Source: Methylorubrum zatmanii
GTDB taxonomy: Bacteria; Pseudomonadota; Alphaproteobacteria; Rhizobiales; Beijerinckiaceae
DNA: 38,340 nt
Assembly (NCBI RefSeq): GCF_014845115.1
Contig: NZ_NKUI01000071.1
Coordinates: 1-38,340, forward strand
Direction: 5' to 3'
Part shown: piece after piece, positions 30,769 through 38,340 of the stretch
Layout: each line of letters starts with the position of its first letter
Position numbering within the stretch: the first letter of the stretch is position 1
Notes under the pieces: model-generated
What the model was told of the DNA's origin: nothing
The model's database searches: none
The model's input: only the letters and a program-made list of their open reading frames with translations
Program-made: the position numbers and the translations under genes

Positions 30769-33603
30769 GTGTTCGGAGTTCCGCTCACCTTCGCCGCTCC
30801 CCTCGCGCTCGCCGCCCTGGTGGCGCTGCCGGCCCTGTGGGTTCTGCTGCGGGTCACGCCGCCGCGCCCGCAGCGCATCCACTTCCCGCCGCTGGCCCTC
30901 GTCGCCGACCTGCTGCCGAAGCGCGAGACCCCGGCCCGCACGCCGCCCTGGCTGCTGATCCTGCGGATCCTCGCCGCCGCCTGCCTGATCCTCGCGGTGG
31001 CGGGGCCGGTCTGGAACCCCGGCGGCATCGGCGCGGCGTCGGGGCGCAATCCGCTCCTCGTCATCCTCGACAACGGGGTCGTCTCGGCCGTGGATTGGCG
31101 CGACCGCCTGCGCGCGGCCACCGACGAGATCGAGGCCGCCGCCCGCGACGGGCGCCCGGTGGCCCTGGTCGCCAGCGCGGACGCACCGGCACCGTTCGAG
31201 GCCCGTCCCCCGGCGGCGGCCCTGGAGCGCCTGCGGGCGATCAAGCCGCGCCCGCATCTCGGCGACCGGGCCGCGCATCTGGCCTCCATCGGCACCTTCC
31301 TGGAGCGGATGCCCGGCGCTTCCATCGTCTGGATCAGCGACGGCGTGCGCGGCGCGGGCGAGGCCGATGTCCCGAAGTCGCTCGGCGAACTGGCGGGCCG
31401 CCACGGCAGCGCCGTCACCGTGCTGAAGGCCGAACGTTCGCCGGCCCTCGCCCTCGAAGGCTCGCCGGTGCAGCCCGGCGAGAAGCTCGCGGCGCAGGTG
31501 CTGCGGGCCGAGGCGAACGGCCGGGATACCGGGCTGGTGCGGGCGCTCGACCAGAAGGGCCTGCCGCTCGCCGAGAGCCGCTTCACGCTTCAACCGGATG
31601 CGCGCGAGACGACCGTGACCTTCGATCTGCCGGTGGAGCTGCGCAACGCCATCGCCCGCCTCGAGATCGAGGGCGAGCATTCGGCCGGGGCCGTGGTGCT
31701 GATGGACGAGCGCGGCAAGCGCCGCCGGGTCGGCCTCGTCTTCGGCGGCACCCTCGATCAGGCCCAGCCCCTGCTGGCGCCGACCTATTACCTCGCCAAG
31801 GCGCTGACCCCCTTCGCCGACGTGCAGCAGCCCCGCGGCGGCCAGGGCACCGCCGAGTCCATCGGCCAGATGCTCGACAATCAGGTCTCGGTGCTGGCGC
31901 TGGCCGATGTCGGCGCCCTCGACGAGCGCACCCTGGCGCGGGTCGAGCAGTTCGTGGACGAGGGCGGGCTGCTGCTGCGCTTCGCCGGGCCGCGCCTCGC
32001 CGCCGGCAACGACCCGCTGGTGCCGGTGCGCCTGCGCCGCGGCGGGCGCTCGCTCGGCGGCACCCTGTCCTGGGACCGGCCGCGGACCCTGGCGGCGTTC
32101 GGCTCGGAAAGCCCCTTCGCCGGCCTGAACCCGCCCGCCGATATCGGCGTGCGCCGCCAGATCCTGGCCGAGCCCGACGGCGACCTGCCGGGCAAGACCT
32201 GGGCGGCGCTGCAGGACGGCACGCCCATCGTCACCGCCGAGAAGCGGGGCCAAGGGCTCGTCGTGCTGTTCCACGTCACCGCCGACACCACGTGGTCGAA
32301 CCTGCCGCTCTCGGGCCTGTTCGTGGACATGCTGCGCCGGGTGGTCGGGCTCGCCGGGCCCTCCGCCAAGCTGTCACAGGGGGAGGGGCGCCCGGCGAAG
32401 GCGGCGCTGCTCGCGCCCCGGCTCACCCTCGACGGGTTCGGTGCCCTCGGCTCCCCGCCCGCCGGAGCCACCGCCGTCCCGGCGGATTTCGCCGACCGCG
32501 CCGGCCCCGATCACCCGCCGGGCTTCTACGGCGCGGCGGAAGGCGGCATCGCCGTCAACGCCCTCGCCCCCGGCGACCGGCTGGAGCCGCTCGACCTGTC
32601 GGCGCTGGCCGGCGCCCGGATGGGTTCGCTCGCCGGAGCCGAGACCTTGGATCTGCGCGCCCTCCTGTTCAGCCTCGCTTTGGCCCTGCTCGCCCTCGAC
32701 ACCCTGGCCGGCCTCTGGCTCGGCGGCTTCCTCCGCCCCTCCGGCCGTGCCGCACGCGGGCGGGCGGCGCCGGCCGCCCTGCTCCTGCCGGTTCTGGTGG
32801 GGGCCGCGCTCGTGCTCGCCCCGCCGCCGGCCCGGGCGCAGGAGCCGGCCGCCAACCGGCCGAACGGCATCGAATCGGCGCTCAACACCCGGCTCGCCTT
32901 CATCGTCACCGGCGATGCGGCGACCGATGCCGCGAGCCGGGCCGGCCTGTCGGGCCTGAGCCAGATGCTCGCCGCCCGCACCGCCCTGGAGCCGGGCGAG
33001 CCGGTCGGCCTCGATCCGGCCAAGGACGAACTCGCCTTCTACCCGCTGATCTACTGGCCGATCGTGGCCGGGCGTCCCCAGCCGAGCGAGGCGGCGATCC
33101 GCAAGATCGACGCCTTCATGCGCAACGGCGGCACGGTGATCTTCGATACCCGCGACGCGCAGACCGCGCGGGCGAACGGTCCGCCGACCCCGGAGACGGC
33201 TTACCTGCGCAAGATGCTGGCGACCCTCGAAGTGCCGGAACTGGAGCCGGTGCCGCCGGACCACGTGCTCACCAAGGCGTTCTACCTCGTGGATGCCTTC
33301 CCCGGCCGCCTCAGTTCCGGCCAGACCTGGGTCGAGACGATCCCGCCGGCCACCGATGGCGGTGAGCGCCGCCCGGCCCGCGCGGGCGATGGCGTCACCC
33401 CGATCATCATCACCGGCAACGACCTCGCCGCCGCCTGGGCCCTCGGCCGGAACGGCGAGCCGCTCTATCCCGTCAGCGGCGACCAGCGGCAGCGCGAGAT
33501 GGCGTTCCGCGGTGGCGTCAACATCGTGATCTACACGCTGACCGGAAACTACAAGGCCGATCAGGTTCACGTGCCGGCCCTGCTGGAGCGGCTGGGGCAG
33601 TGA
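30769..33603 (+). CDS. DUF4159 / BatA-like membrane protein
   Basis: A 944-residue inner-membrane protein from GTG 30769. The N-terminal BatA-like part has two spans (~8-27 and ~60-80). A vWA-like domain follows (~95-230), but its metal site is degenerate: DNGVV (101-105) replaces DxSxS. A GATase-like region with DERTLARVEQFVDEGGLLLR is central. Two more spans lie at ~630-655 and ~666-685. The periplasmic or cytosolic DUF4159 domain (~705-944) begins NTRLAFIVTGDAATDAASR and has MRNGGTVIFDTRD. It is the core of a conserved rhizobial envelope operon. Confidence 0.9.
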   Translation: MFGVPLTFAAPLALAALVALPALWVLLRVTPPRPQRIHFPPLALVADLLPKRETPARTPPWLLILRILAAACLILAVAGPVWNPGGIGAASGRNPLLVILDNGVVSAVDWRDRLRAATDEIEAAARDGRPVALVASADAPAPFEARPPAAALERLRAIKPRPHLGDRAAHLASIGTFLERMPGASIVWISDGVRGAGEADVPKSLGELAGRHGSAVTVLKAERSPALALEGSPVQPGEKLAAQVLRAEANGRDTGLVRALDQKGLPLAESRFTLQPDARETTVTFDLPVELRNAIARLEIEGEHSAGAVVLMDERGKRRRVGLVFGGTLDQAQPLLAPTYYLAKALTPFADVQQPRGGQGTAESIGQMLDNQVSVLALADVGALDERTLARVEQFVDEGGLLLRFAGPRLAAGNDPLVPVRLRRGGRSLGGTLSWDRPRTLAAFGSESPFAGLNPPADIGVRRQILAEPDGDLPGKTWAALQDGTPIVTAEKRGQGLVVLFHVTADTTWSNLPLSGLFVDMLRRVVGLAGPSAKLSQGEGRPAKAALLAPRLTLDGFGALGSPPAGATAVPADFADRAGPDHPPGFYGAAEGGIAVNALAPGDRLEPLDLSALAGARMGSLAGAETLDLRALLFSLALALLALDTLAGLWLGGFLRPSGRAARGRAAPAALLLPVLVGAALVLAPPPARAQEPAANRPNGIESALNTRLAFIVTGDAATDAASRAGLSGLSQMLAARTALEPGEPVGLDPAKDELAFYPLIYWPIVAGRPQPSEAAIRKIDAFMRNGGTVIFDTRDAQTARANGPPTPETAYLRKMLATLEVPELEPVPPDHVLTKAFYLVDAFPGRLSSGQTWVETIPPATDGGERRPARAGDGVTPIIITGNDLAAAWALGRNGEPLYPVSGDQRQREMAFRGGVNIVIYTLTGNYKADQVHVPALLERLGQ

Positions 33604-33646
33604 TTCCTTTCGGGCCTTCCTCGGCTTCTTCTCAAGGCCTTAGCCC

Positions 33647-35737
33647 ATGCTGAGCCTCAGCTTCACCCCCCTCGTCCCGTGGCCGGTCCTGGCCGCCTTC
33701 GGCGTGCTGGCCGCGATCCTCGCAGGGGTGGCGGTGCTCGCCCGCGGGCGCACGGCCCTCCTGCGGGCGGTGGCGCTCGGCCTCGTCGTCGCGGCGCTCG
33801 CCAACCCCTCGCTGGTGCGCGAGGACCGCGACCCGGTGAAGGACGTGGCGGCCATCGTCGTCGACCGCTCCGGCTCGCAGAGCCTCGGCGAGCGCCCGGC
33901 CATGACCGATGCGGTCAAGGCCGAATTGGAGCGCCGCTTCGGCACCCTCGCCCATATCGAGCCCCGCTTCATCGAGGTCGGCGACGCGCAGGGGGCCGAG
34001 GGCGACGACGGCACCAAGCTGTTCACCGCCCTGACCCAGGCGCTGGCCGACGTGCCGCCGGAGCGGATCGCCGGCGTGGTGATGCTCACCGACGGCGTGG
34101 TGCACGACATCCCCGCCTCGCTGGAGGCCCTCGGGCTGAAGGCGCCGCTCCACGTCCTCGTCACCGGCCGCCCGGATGAGCGCGACCGCCAGATCAAGAT
34201 GCTGGAGGCCCCCCGCTTCGGCATCGTGGGCAAGGACGTCACCCTCCGCGCCGAGGTGATGGAGCGCGGCGGCACCGGCACGGCCACCGTCACCGTGCGC
34301 CGCGACGGCGAGGAGATCGACCGGCAGAGCATCGCGACCGGCGTGCCGTTCTCGCTCACCACGCATATCGAGCATGGCGGCCCGAACGTGGTCGAGATCG
34401 AGGTCGAGCCGCTGCCGGGCGAACTGACCACGGTCAACAACCGCGCCGTCCTTCCCATCGAGGGCATCCGCGAAAAGCTCAGGGTGCTGCTGGTCTCCGG
34501 CGAGCCGCACCAGGGCGAGCGCACCTGGCGCAACCTCTTGAAGTCGGATGCCTCCGTCGATCTCGTCCACTTCACCATTCTCAGGCCGCCGGAGAAGCAG
34601 GACGGCACGCCGATCTCCGAACTCTCGCTGATCGCGTTTCCGACCCGCGAGCTGTTCGTCCAGAAGATCAAGGATTTCGACCTGATCATCTTCGACCGCT
34701 ACGCCAACCAGAGCGTGCTGCCCTCCGCCTATTTCGACAACATCGTCCGCTACGTCCGCGAGGGCGGCGCGCTGTTGATCGCCGCCGGGCCGGAATTCGC
34801 CGGGCCCGCCAGCCTCGCCCGCACCCGGCTCGCCTCGATCCTGCCGGGCGATCCGTCGGCGAAGGTCGTGGAGCAGCCGTTCAAGGCCGCACTCACCGAG
34901 ACCGGTCATCGCCATCCCGTCACCCGCGCCCTGCCGGGCTCGGAGGCCAACCCGCCGGCCTGGGGCGACTGGCTGCGCATCGTCTCGGCCCAGACGCGGG
35001 CGGGGGTTCAGCCGATCCTGTCCGGCGCCAACGGCCTGCCGCTGCTGGCTCTGTCGCGCGAGGACAAGGGCCGCGTCGCGCTGATGCTGTCGGACCAAGC
35101 CTGGCTCTGGGCGCGCGGCTACCAGCAGGGCGGCCCCTATATCGACCTGCTGCGGCGCCTCGCCCATTGGCTGATGAAGGAGCCGGCGCTTGAAGAGGAG
35201 GCCCTGCGGGCCCAGACCACCGGCCGGGGCCGCGAGGTGCGCATCGAGCGCCAGACCATGGCCGAGGAGGCCGGGCCGGTCACCATCACCGGTCCGACCG
35301 GCAAGGAACGTCGCCTGGAGCTGGCGAAGGCGGAAGCCGGCCTGTTCACCGCGACCTTCGAGGCGGAACAACTCGGCCTCCACACCATCCGCTCCGGCAA
35401 CCTCGTCGCCTTCGTCAGCGTCGGTCCCGCCAATCCGCGCGAACTGGCCGACGTGTTCAGCGATACCGAGCGCCTGAAGGGCGTGGCCGAGGGCTCCGGC
35501 GGCACCGTGCGCCGGGTGGCGGCGGCCGGCGGCGGCATCGAGGTGCCGCGCCTGCAGGTGACGCGCGGCGGGCGCCTGGGCGGAGCCGACTGGATCGGTT
35601 TCCGCCCGAGCGACAGCGCCACCGTGCGCGGCGTCGAGGTCTATCCCCTCGGCATCGGCCTCTGGGCGCTCGCGGCCCTGGCGGCGGCGGTTCTGGCGAT
35701 GTGGCTGGTCGAGGGTCGGCGCGGGCGGGCGGCCTAG
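33647..35737 (+). CDS. large vWA/GATase-like membrane protein
   Basis: A 696-residue protein with two N-terminal spans (~11-33 and ~38-55) and one C-terminal span (~667-688). A vWA-like domain carries an intact MIDAS, VVDRSGS (D73, S75, S77), with LTDGVVHD near 147-154. A class-I glutamine-amidotransferase-like fold (~278-500) follows, including FDRYANQSVLPSAYFDNIVR and YVREGGALLIAAGPEF; no obvious catalytic Cys is seen, so it is probably non-enzymatic. The middle and C-terminal beta-rich parts likely face the periplasm. It forms the last gene of the MoxR operon, 43 bases after the DUF4159 gene. Confidence 0.88.
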   Translation: MLSLSFTPLVPWPVLAAFGVLAAILAGVAVLARGRTALLRAVALGLVVAALANPSLVREDRDPVKDVAAIVVDRSGSQSLGERPAMTDAVKAELERRFGTLAHIEPRFIEVGDAQGAEGDDGTKLFTALTQALADVPPERIAGVVMLTDGVVHDIPASLEALGLKAPLHVLVTGRPDERDRQIKMLEAPRFGIVGKDVTLRAEVMERGGTGTATVTVRRDGEEIDRQSIATGVPFSLTTHIEHGGPNVVEIEVEPLPGELTTVNNRAVLPIEGIREKLRVLLVSGEPHQGERTWRNLLKSDASVDLVHFTILRPPEKQDGTPISELSLIAFPTRELFVQKIKDFDLIIFDRYANQSVLPSAYFDNIVRYVREGGALLIAAGPEFAGPASLARTRLASILPGDPSAKVVEQPFKAALTETGHRHPVTRALPGSEANPPAWGDWLRIVSAQTRAGVQPILSGANGLPLLALSREDKGRVALMLSDQAWLWARGYQQGGPYIDLLRRLAHWLMKEPALEEEALRAQTTGRGREVRIERQTMAEEAGPVTITGPTGKERRLELAKAEAGLFTATFEAEQLGLHTIRSGNLVAFVSVGPANPRELADVFSDTERLKGVAEGSGGTVRRVAAAGGGIEVPRLQVTRGGRLGGADWIGFRPSDSATVRGVEVYPLGIGLWALAALAAAVLAMWLVEGRRGRAA

Positions 35738-35806
35738 GGCGGCCCTCAGCCGCCGCCCGAAACAACGCTGTCCGCGCGGCCTTCACCTGTGTAAATCCGT
35801 TCGGAC

Positions 35807-38340
35807 ATGACCGACACCCTCCCGTTCCTGGCCGGGGGCGGCGAGGCCGCCCGCATGATCGCCGAGCGCGACTGGTCGGATCACCCGCTCGGCCCCCCCG
35901 AAATCTGGCCGGAATCGCTGCGCACCGCGCTCAGCCTCGTGCTGAACTCGCCGGAGAGCATGATCCTGGCTTGGGGGCCGGATCTGCATTTCTTCTTCAA
36001 CGACACCTATTTTCCGCTGCTCGGGCCGCGCCTGTCCTGGGCGATGGGCGAACGGTTCGACCGCGTCTGGGCCGATGGCTGGGAGCAGGCCAAGCCGATC
36101 ATCGACGACGCCTTCGCCGGCCGGAGCCGCCGCTTCGAGGATCTGCCCTGGAAACTCGACACCGACCGGGGCGAGGCCGAGACGTGGTGGACCTTCTCCT
36201 ATTCGCGGGTGCTCGATGGGGAGGGCCGGATCGCCGGCCTGTTCATCTTCACCAACGAGACGACGAAGCGGGTCCGGGCGGAGACGAGCCGGCATGAGGC
36301 CGAGGCCGCCCTGCGGGCCGAGCGCGACCGGGCTCAGGGGGTGCTCGCCAATATGGGCGAGGCCTTCGCCCTGCTCGGCCACGATTTCCGCATCCTCGAC
36401 CTCAACGCCGAGGCTCTGCGGATGGAGGGCCGCCCGTGGGAGGAGGTGGTCGGCCGCATCCATTGGGAGGCCCATCCCGGCACCGATCCGGAGTTGGACC
36501 GGCTCCTGCGGAAAGCCATGACCGAGCGCGTCCCGGTGGCGCTCGAACATCGCTACACCTGGCCCGGCGGGCGGCCGGCCTGGATCGACATGCGCGCCTA
36601 TCCCGTCCCGGAGGGGCTCGCGGTGTTCTACCGCGACGCGACCGCCCGCCGGGAGGCGGAGGAGGCGTCGCGGCGCAGCGAGGCGTTCCTGGCGGCGACG
36701 CTGGAGCGTTTGCCGGTGGGCGTGATCATCGCCGGAGCGGACGGACGCATCCTGCGCGACAACCCCGCCAATCGCGAGATCTGGGGTGTGCCGCCGGAGA
36801 CCCTGAGCTGGGAGCAGTACGGCGCCTGGGTCGGTTACTGGCCGGAGACGGGCCAGCGCCTGCGCGCCGAGGAATGGGGCATGGCCCGCGCCCTCCTGCA
36901 GGGCGAGACCGTGCGCGGCGAACTGATCGAGATCGAGCGTTTCGACGGGGGTGGCCGGCGGCTGTTCCTCAACAACGCCGCCCCGATCCGCGACGATGCG
37001 GGCACCATCGTCGGCGGCGTGGTGGCCGAACTCGACGTGACCGAGCGGGTCGAGGTCGAGCGGCGCCTGCGGGAGAGCGAGGCGCTGGCCCGGGCCAATG
37101 CCGAGCGGGTCCAGCTCGCTCTCACCGCCGGCGCGATCATCGGCACGTGGTTCTGGGACCTGCCGACCGACCGCTTCAGCGTGGACGAGGCCTTCGCCCG
37201 CGCCTTCGGCCTCGACCCCTCCCTCGGCCGCGACGGTCTGAGCCTCGCCCAGGTGGTCGAGACGGTCCACCCCGACGACAAGGCGGGGCTCGCCGAGGCC
37301 ATCGCCGAGGTCATCGCCCGCGGCGGCGCCTACGCCCACCAGTACCGTGTCCGGCGGGCGGATGGACGCTATTACTGGATCGAGGCCAATGGCCGGGTCG
37401 ATCACGCCGCCGACGGCACGCCGCTGCGCTTCCCCGGCGTGCTCATCGACGTGGAGGAACGGCGCGCCGTCGAGGCGGAGCGAGACCGGGCGATCGCGCT
37501 CATGCGCGAGAAGGCCGTCGAGTTCGAGACGCTGGCCGACAACATCCCGGCCCTGTGCTGGATGGCCCGTGCCGACGGGCATATCTACTGGTACAACCGA
37601 CGCTGGTACGACTATACCGGCACGGATGCCGAGAGCATGCAGGGCTGGGGCTGGGAGGCGGTGCACGACCCGGTCACGCTTCCGAGCGTGGTCGCGCGCT
37701 GGCGGCAATCCCTGGCGACCGGCGAACGCTTCGAAATGACTTTCCCCTTGCGCGGTCGCGACGGGGTATTCCGGCCCTTCCTGACCCGCATCGTGCCGAT
37801 CCGCGACGCCGCCGGCGCCGTCGTGCGCTGGTTCGGCACCAATACCGACGTGACCGATCTGCGTGCCGCTCAGGACGCCCAGCGTCGGCTCAACGAGACG
37901 CTGGAAGAGCAGATCGCCGCCCGCACCGCCGAGCGCGACCAGATCTGGCAGGTGTCGAGCGACCTCCTGGCGGTGGCGAGCTTCGAGGGCCGCTTCCTCA
38001 GCCTCAACCCCGCCTGGAGTGCGACGCTCGGCTGGAGCGAGGCCGAGCTGAAGGCGACACCGTTCATCGATTTCGTCCATCCCGACGACCGGGAGCAGAC
38101 ACTCGCAACCCTCGCCGACCTCGCCTGCGGACATACCCGGCTCGGTTTCGAGAACCGATGCCGGACGCGCGCCGGCACCTATCTCTGGTTCTCCTGGAAC
38201 GCGGTGCCGCGTGAGGGGCTCGTCTATGCCTCGGTGCGCGACGTGACCGCGGTCAAGGAGCAGGCCCGGGCCTTGGCCGAGGCGGAGGAGGCCCTGCGCC
38301 AGTCGCAGAAGATGGAGGCGGTGGGCCAGCTCACCGGCGG
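35807..38340 (+). CDS. multi-PAS sensor histidine kinase, 3' end beyond window
   Basis: An 844-residue open frame from ATG 35807 that runs off the window without a stop. The N-terminal unit DWSDHPLGPPEIWPESLRTA (~22-41) is the recurrent sensory domain of rhizobial kinases. About six PAS domains follow in tandem (~1-150, 172-278, 288-414, 435-548, 570-684, 711-814), several ending in DVTE/DVTD/DATA-type junctions. The fourth and sixth have VHPDD, typical of PAS_3. The last residues QKMEAVGQLTGG are the start of a HisKA dimerisation helix; the His itself lies outside. No membrane span is seen, so the sensor is cytosolic. The signal is unknown, and a receiver domain may follow. Confidence 0.9.
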   Translation, partial: MTDTLPFLAGGGEAARMIAERDWSDHPLGPPEIWPESLRTALSLVLNSPESMILAWGPDLHFFFNDTYFPLLGPRLSWAMGERFDRVWADGWEQAKPIIDDAFAGRSRRFEDLPWKLDTDRGEAETWWTFSYSRVLDGEGRIAGLFIFTNETTKRVRAETSRHEAEAALRAERDRAQGVLANMGEAFALLGHDFRILDLNAEALRMEGRPWEEVVGRIHWEAHPGTDPELDRLLRKAMTERVPVALEHRYTWPGGRPAWIDMRAYPVPEGLAVFYRDATARREAEEASRRSEAFLAATLERLPVGVIIAGADGRILRDNPANREIWGVPPETLSWEQYGAWVGYWPETGQRLRAEEWGMARALLQGETVRGELIEIERFDGGGRRLFLNNAAPIRDDAGTIVGGVVAELDVTERVEVERRLRESEALARANAERVQLALTAGAIIGTWFWDLPTDRFSVDEAFARAFGLDPSLGRDGLSLAQVVETVHPDDKAGLAEAIAEVIARGGAYAHQYRVRRADGRYYWIEANGRVDHAADGTPLRFPGVLIDVEERRAVEAERDRAIALMREKAVEFETLADNIPALCWMARADGHIYWYNRRWYDYTGTDAESMQGWGWEAVHDPVTLPSVVARWRQSLATGERFEMTFPLRGRDGVFRPFLTRIVPIRDAAGAVVRWFGTNTDVTDLRAAQDAQRRLNETLEEQIAARTAERDQIWQVSSDLLAVASFEGRFLSLNPAWSATLGWSEAELKATPFIDFVHPDDREQTLATLADLACGHTRLGFENRCRTRAGTYLWFSWNAVPREGLVYASVRDVTAVKEQARALAEAEEALRQSQKMEAVGQLTG

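Noticed and set aside
35783..38134. 783-residue open frame opposite the PAS kinase
   Set aside because: The plus-strand frame has clear PAS and HisKA sequence throughout and stays open to the window end; the minus frame has no recognisable domain.

Overview
The window is about 38 kb of GC-rich chromosomal DNA. It is densely coded, mostly with G or C in third codon positions, and several starts are GTG. Gene content and order point to an alphaproteobacterium of the Rhizobiales (Hyphomicrobiales), most likely the Methylobacterium/Methylorubrum group. The supporting signs are the order PPDK-regulator/maf/aroE/coaE/dnaQ, an F1-only atpHAGDC operon without the Fo genes, the DUF1285/NUDIX/DUF6111/CCA block and rhizobial-type palindromic intergenic repeats. 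The genus is inferred from recall, not from a database search. No plasmid, phage, IS element, CRISPR array, tRNA or rRNA was seen. Most of the window is housekeeping core genome.

Positions 1-5458 (+) hold the tail of a pyruvate,phosphate dikinase regulatory protein, a family-61 type glycosyltransferase, maf, a His-rich cation diffusion facilitator, aroE, coaE and dnaQ. The first ~85 bases look degraded, as at a contig edge. Positions 5459-7428 hold a ribbon-helix-helix regulator and a PHB-depolymerase-type esterase, preceded by TGC-rich inverted repeats. Positions 7433-12161 (-) hold secA, a GNAT acetyltransferase, an Sfp-type phosphopantetheinyl transferase and a NUDIX hydrolase. Positions 12452-13777 (+) hold an exported parvulin isomerase and a 68-residue membrane protein with a palindromic operator-like site upstream and a strong intrinsic terminator downstream.

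Positions 13866-18053 (-) form a run of methyltransferase, 5'-nucleotidase, uracil-DNA glycosylase and an APH-fold kinase. Positions 18212-19692 (+) hold ferrochelatase and a VOC-fold protein. Positions 19924-25302 (+) are the F1 ATP synthase operon atpH-A-G-D-C, with a hairpin repeat between atpA and atpG and a small two-helix membrane protein gene between atpD and atpC. Its terminator lies inside the 3' end of the convergent CCA-adding enzyme gene.

Positions 25308-28607 (-) hold a tightly overlapping operon: PaaI-like thioesterase, DUF1285, CoA-pyrophosphatase-like NUDIX, DUF6111 and the CCA-adding enzyme. Divergent from it, 28819-35737 (+) is a MoxR / DUF58 / DUF4159 / large vWA membrane protein operon of the kind linked to envelope integrity in Rhizobium. 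The window ends inside a histidine kinase gene with about six PAS domains, cut just as its HisKA domain begins.

No clearly novel large system was found. The points most worth a second look are the membrane protein inside the ATP synthase operon, the vWA/MoxR envelope operon with one degenerate metal site, the PhaR-like motifs before the regulator/esterase pair, and the GntR-type palindrome before the orphan small membrane protein.
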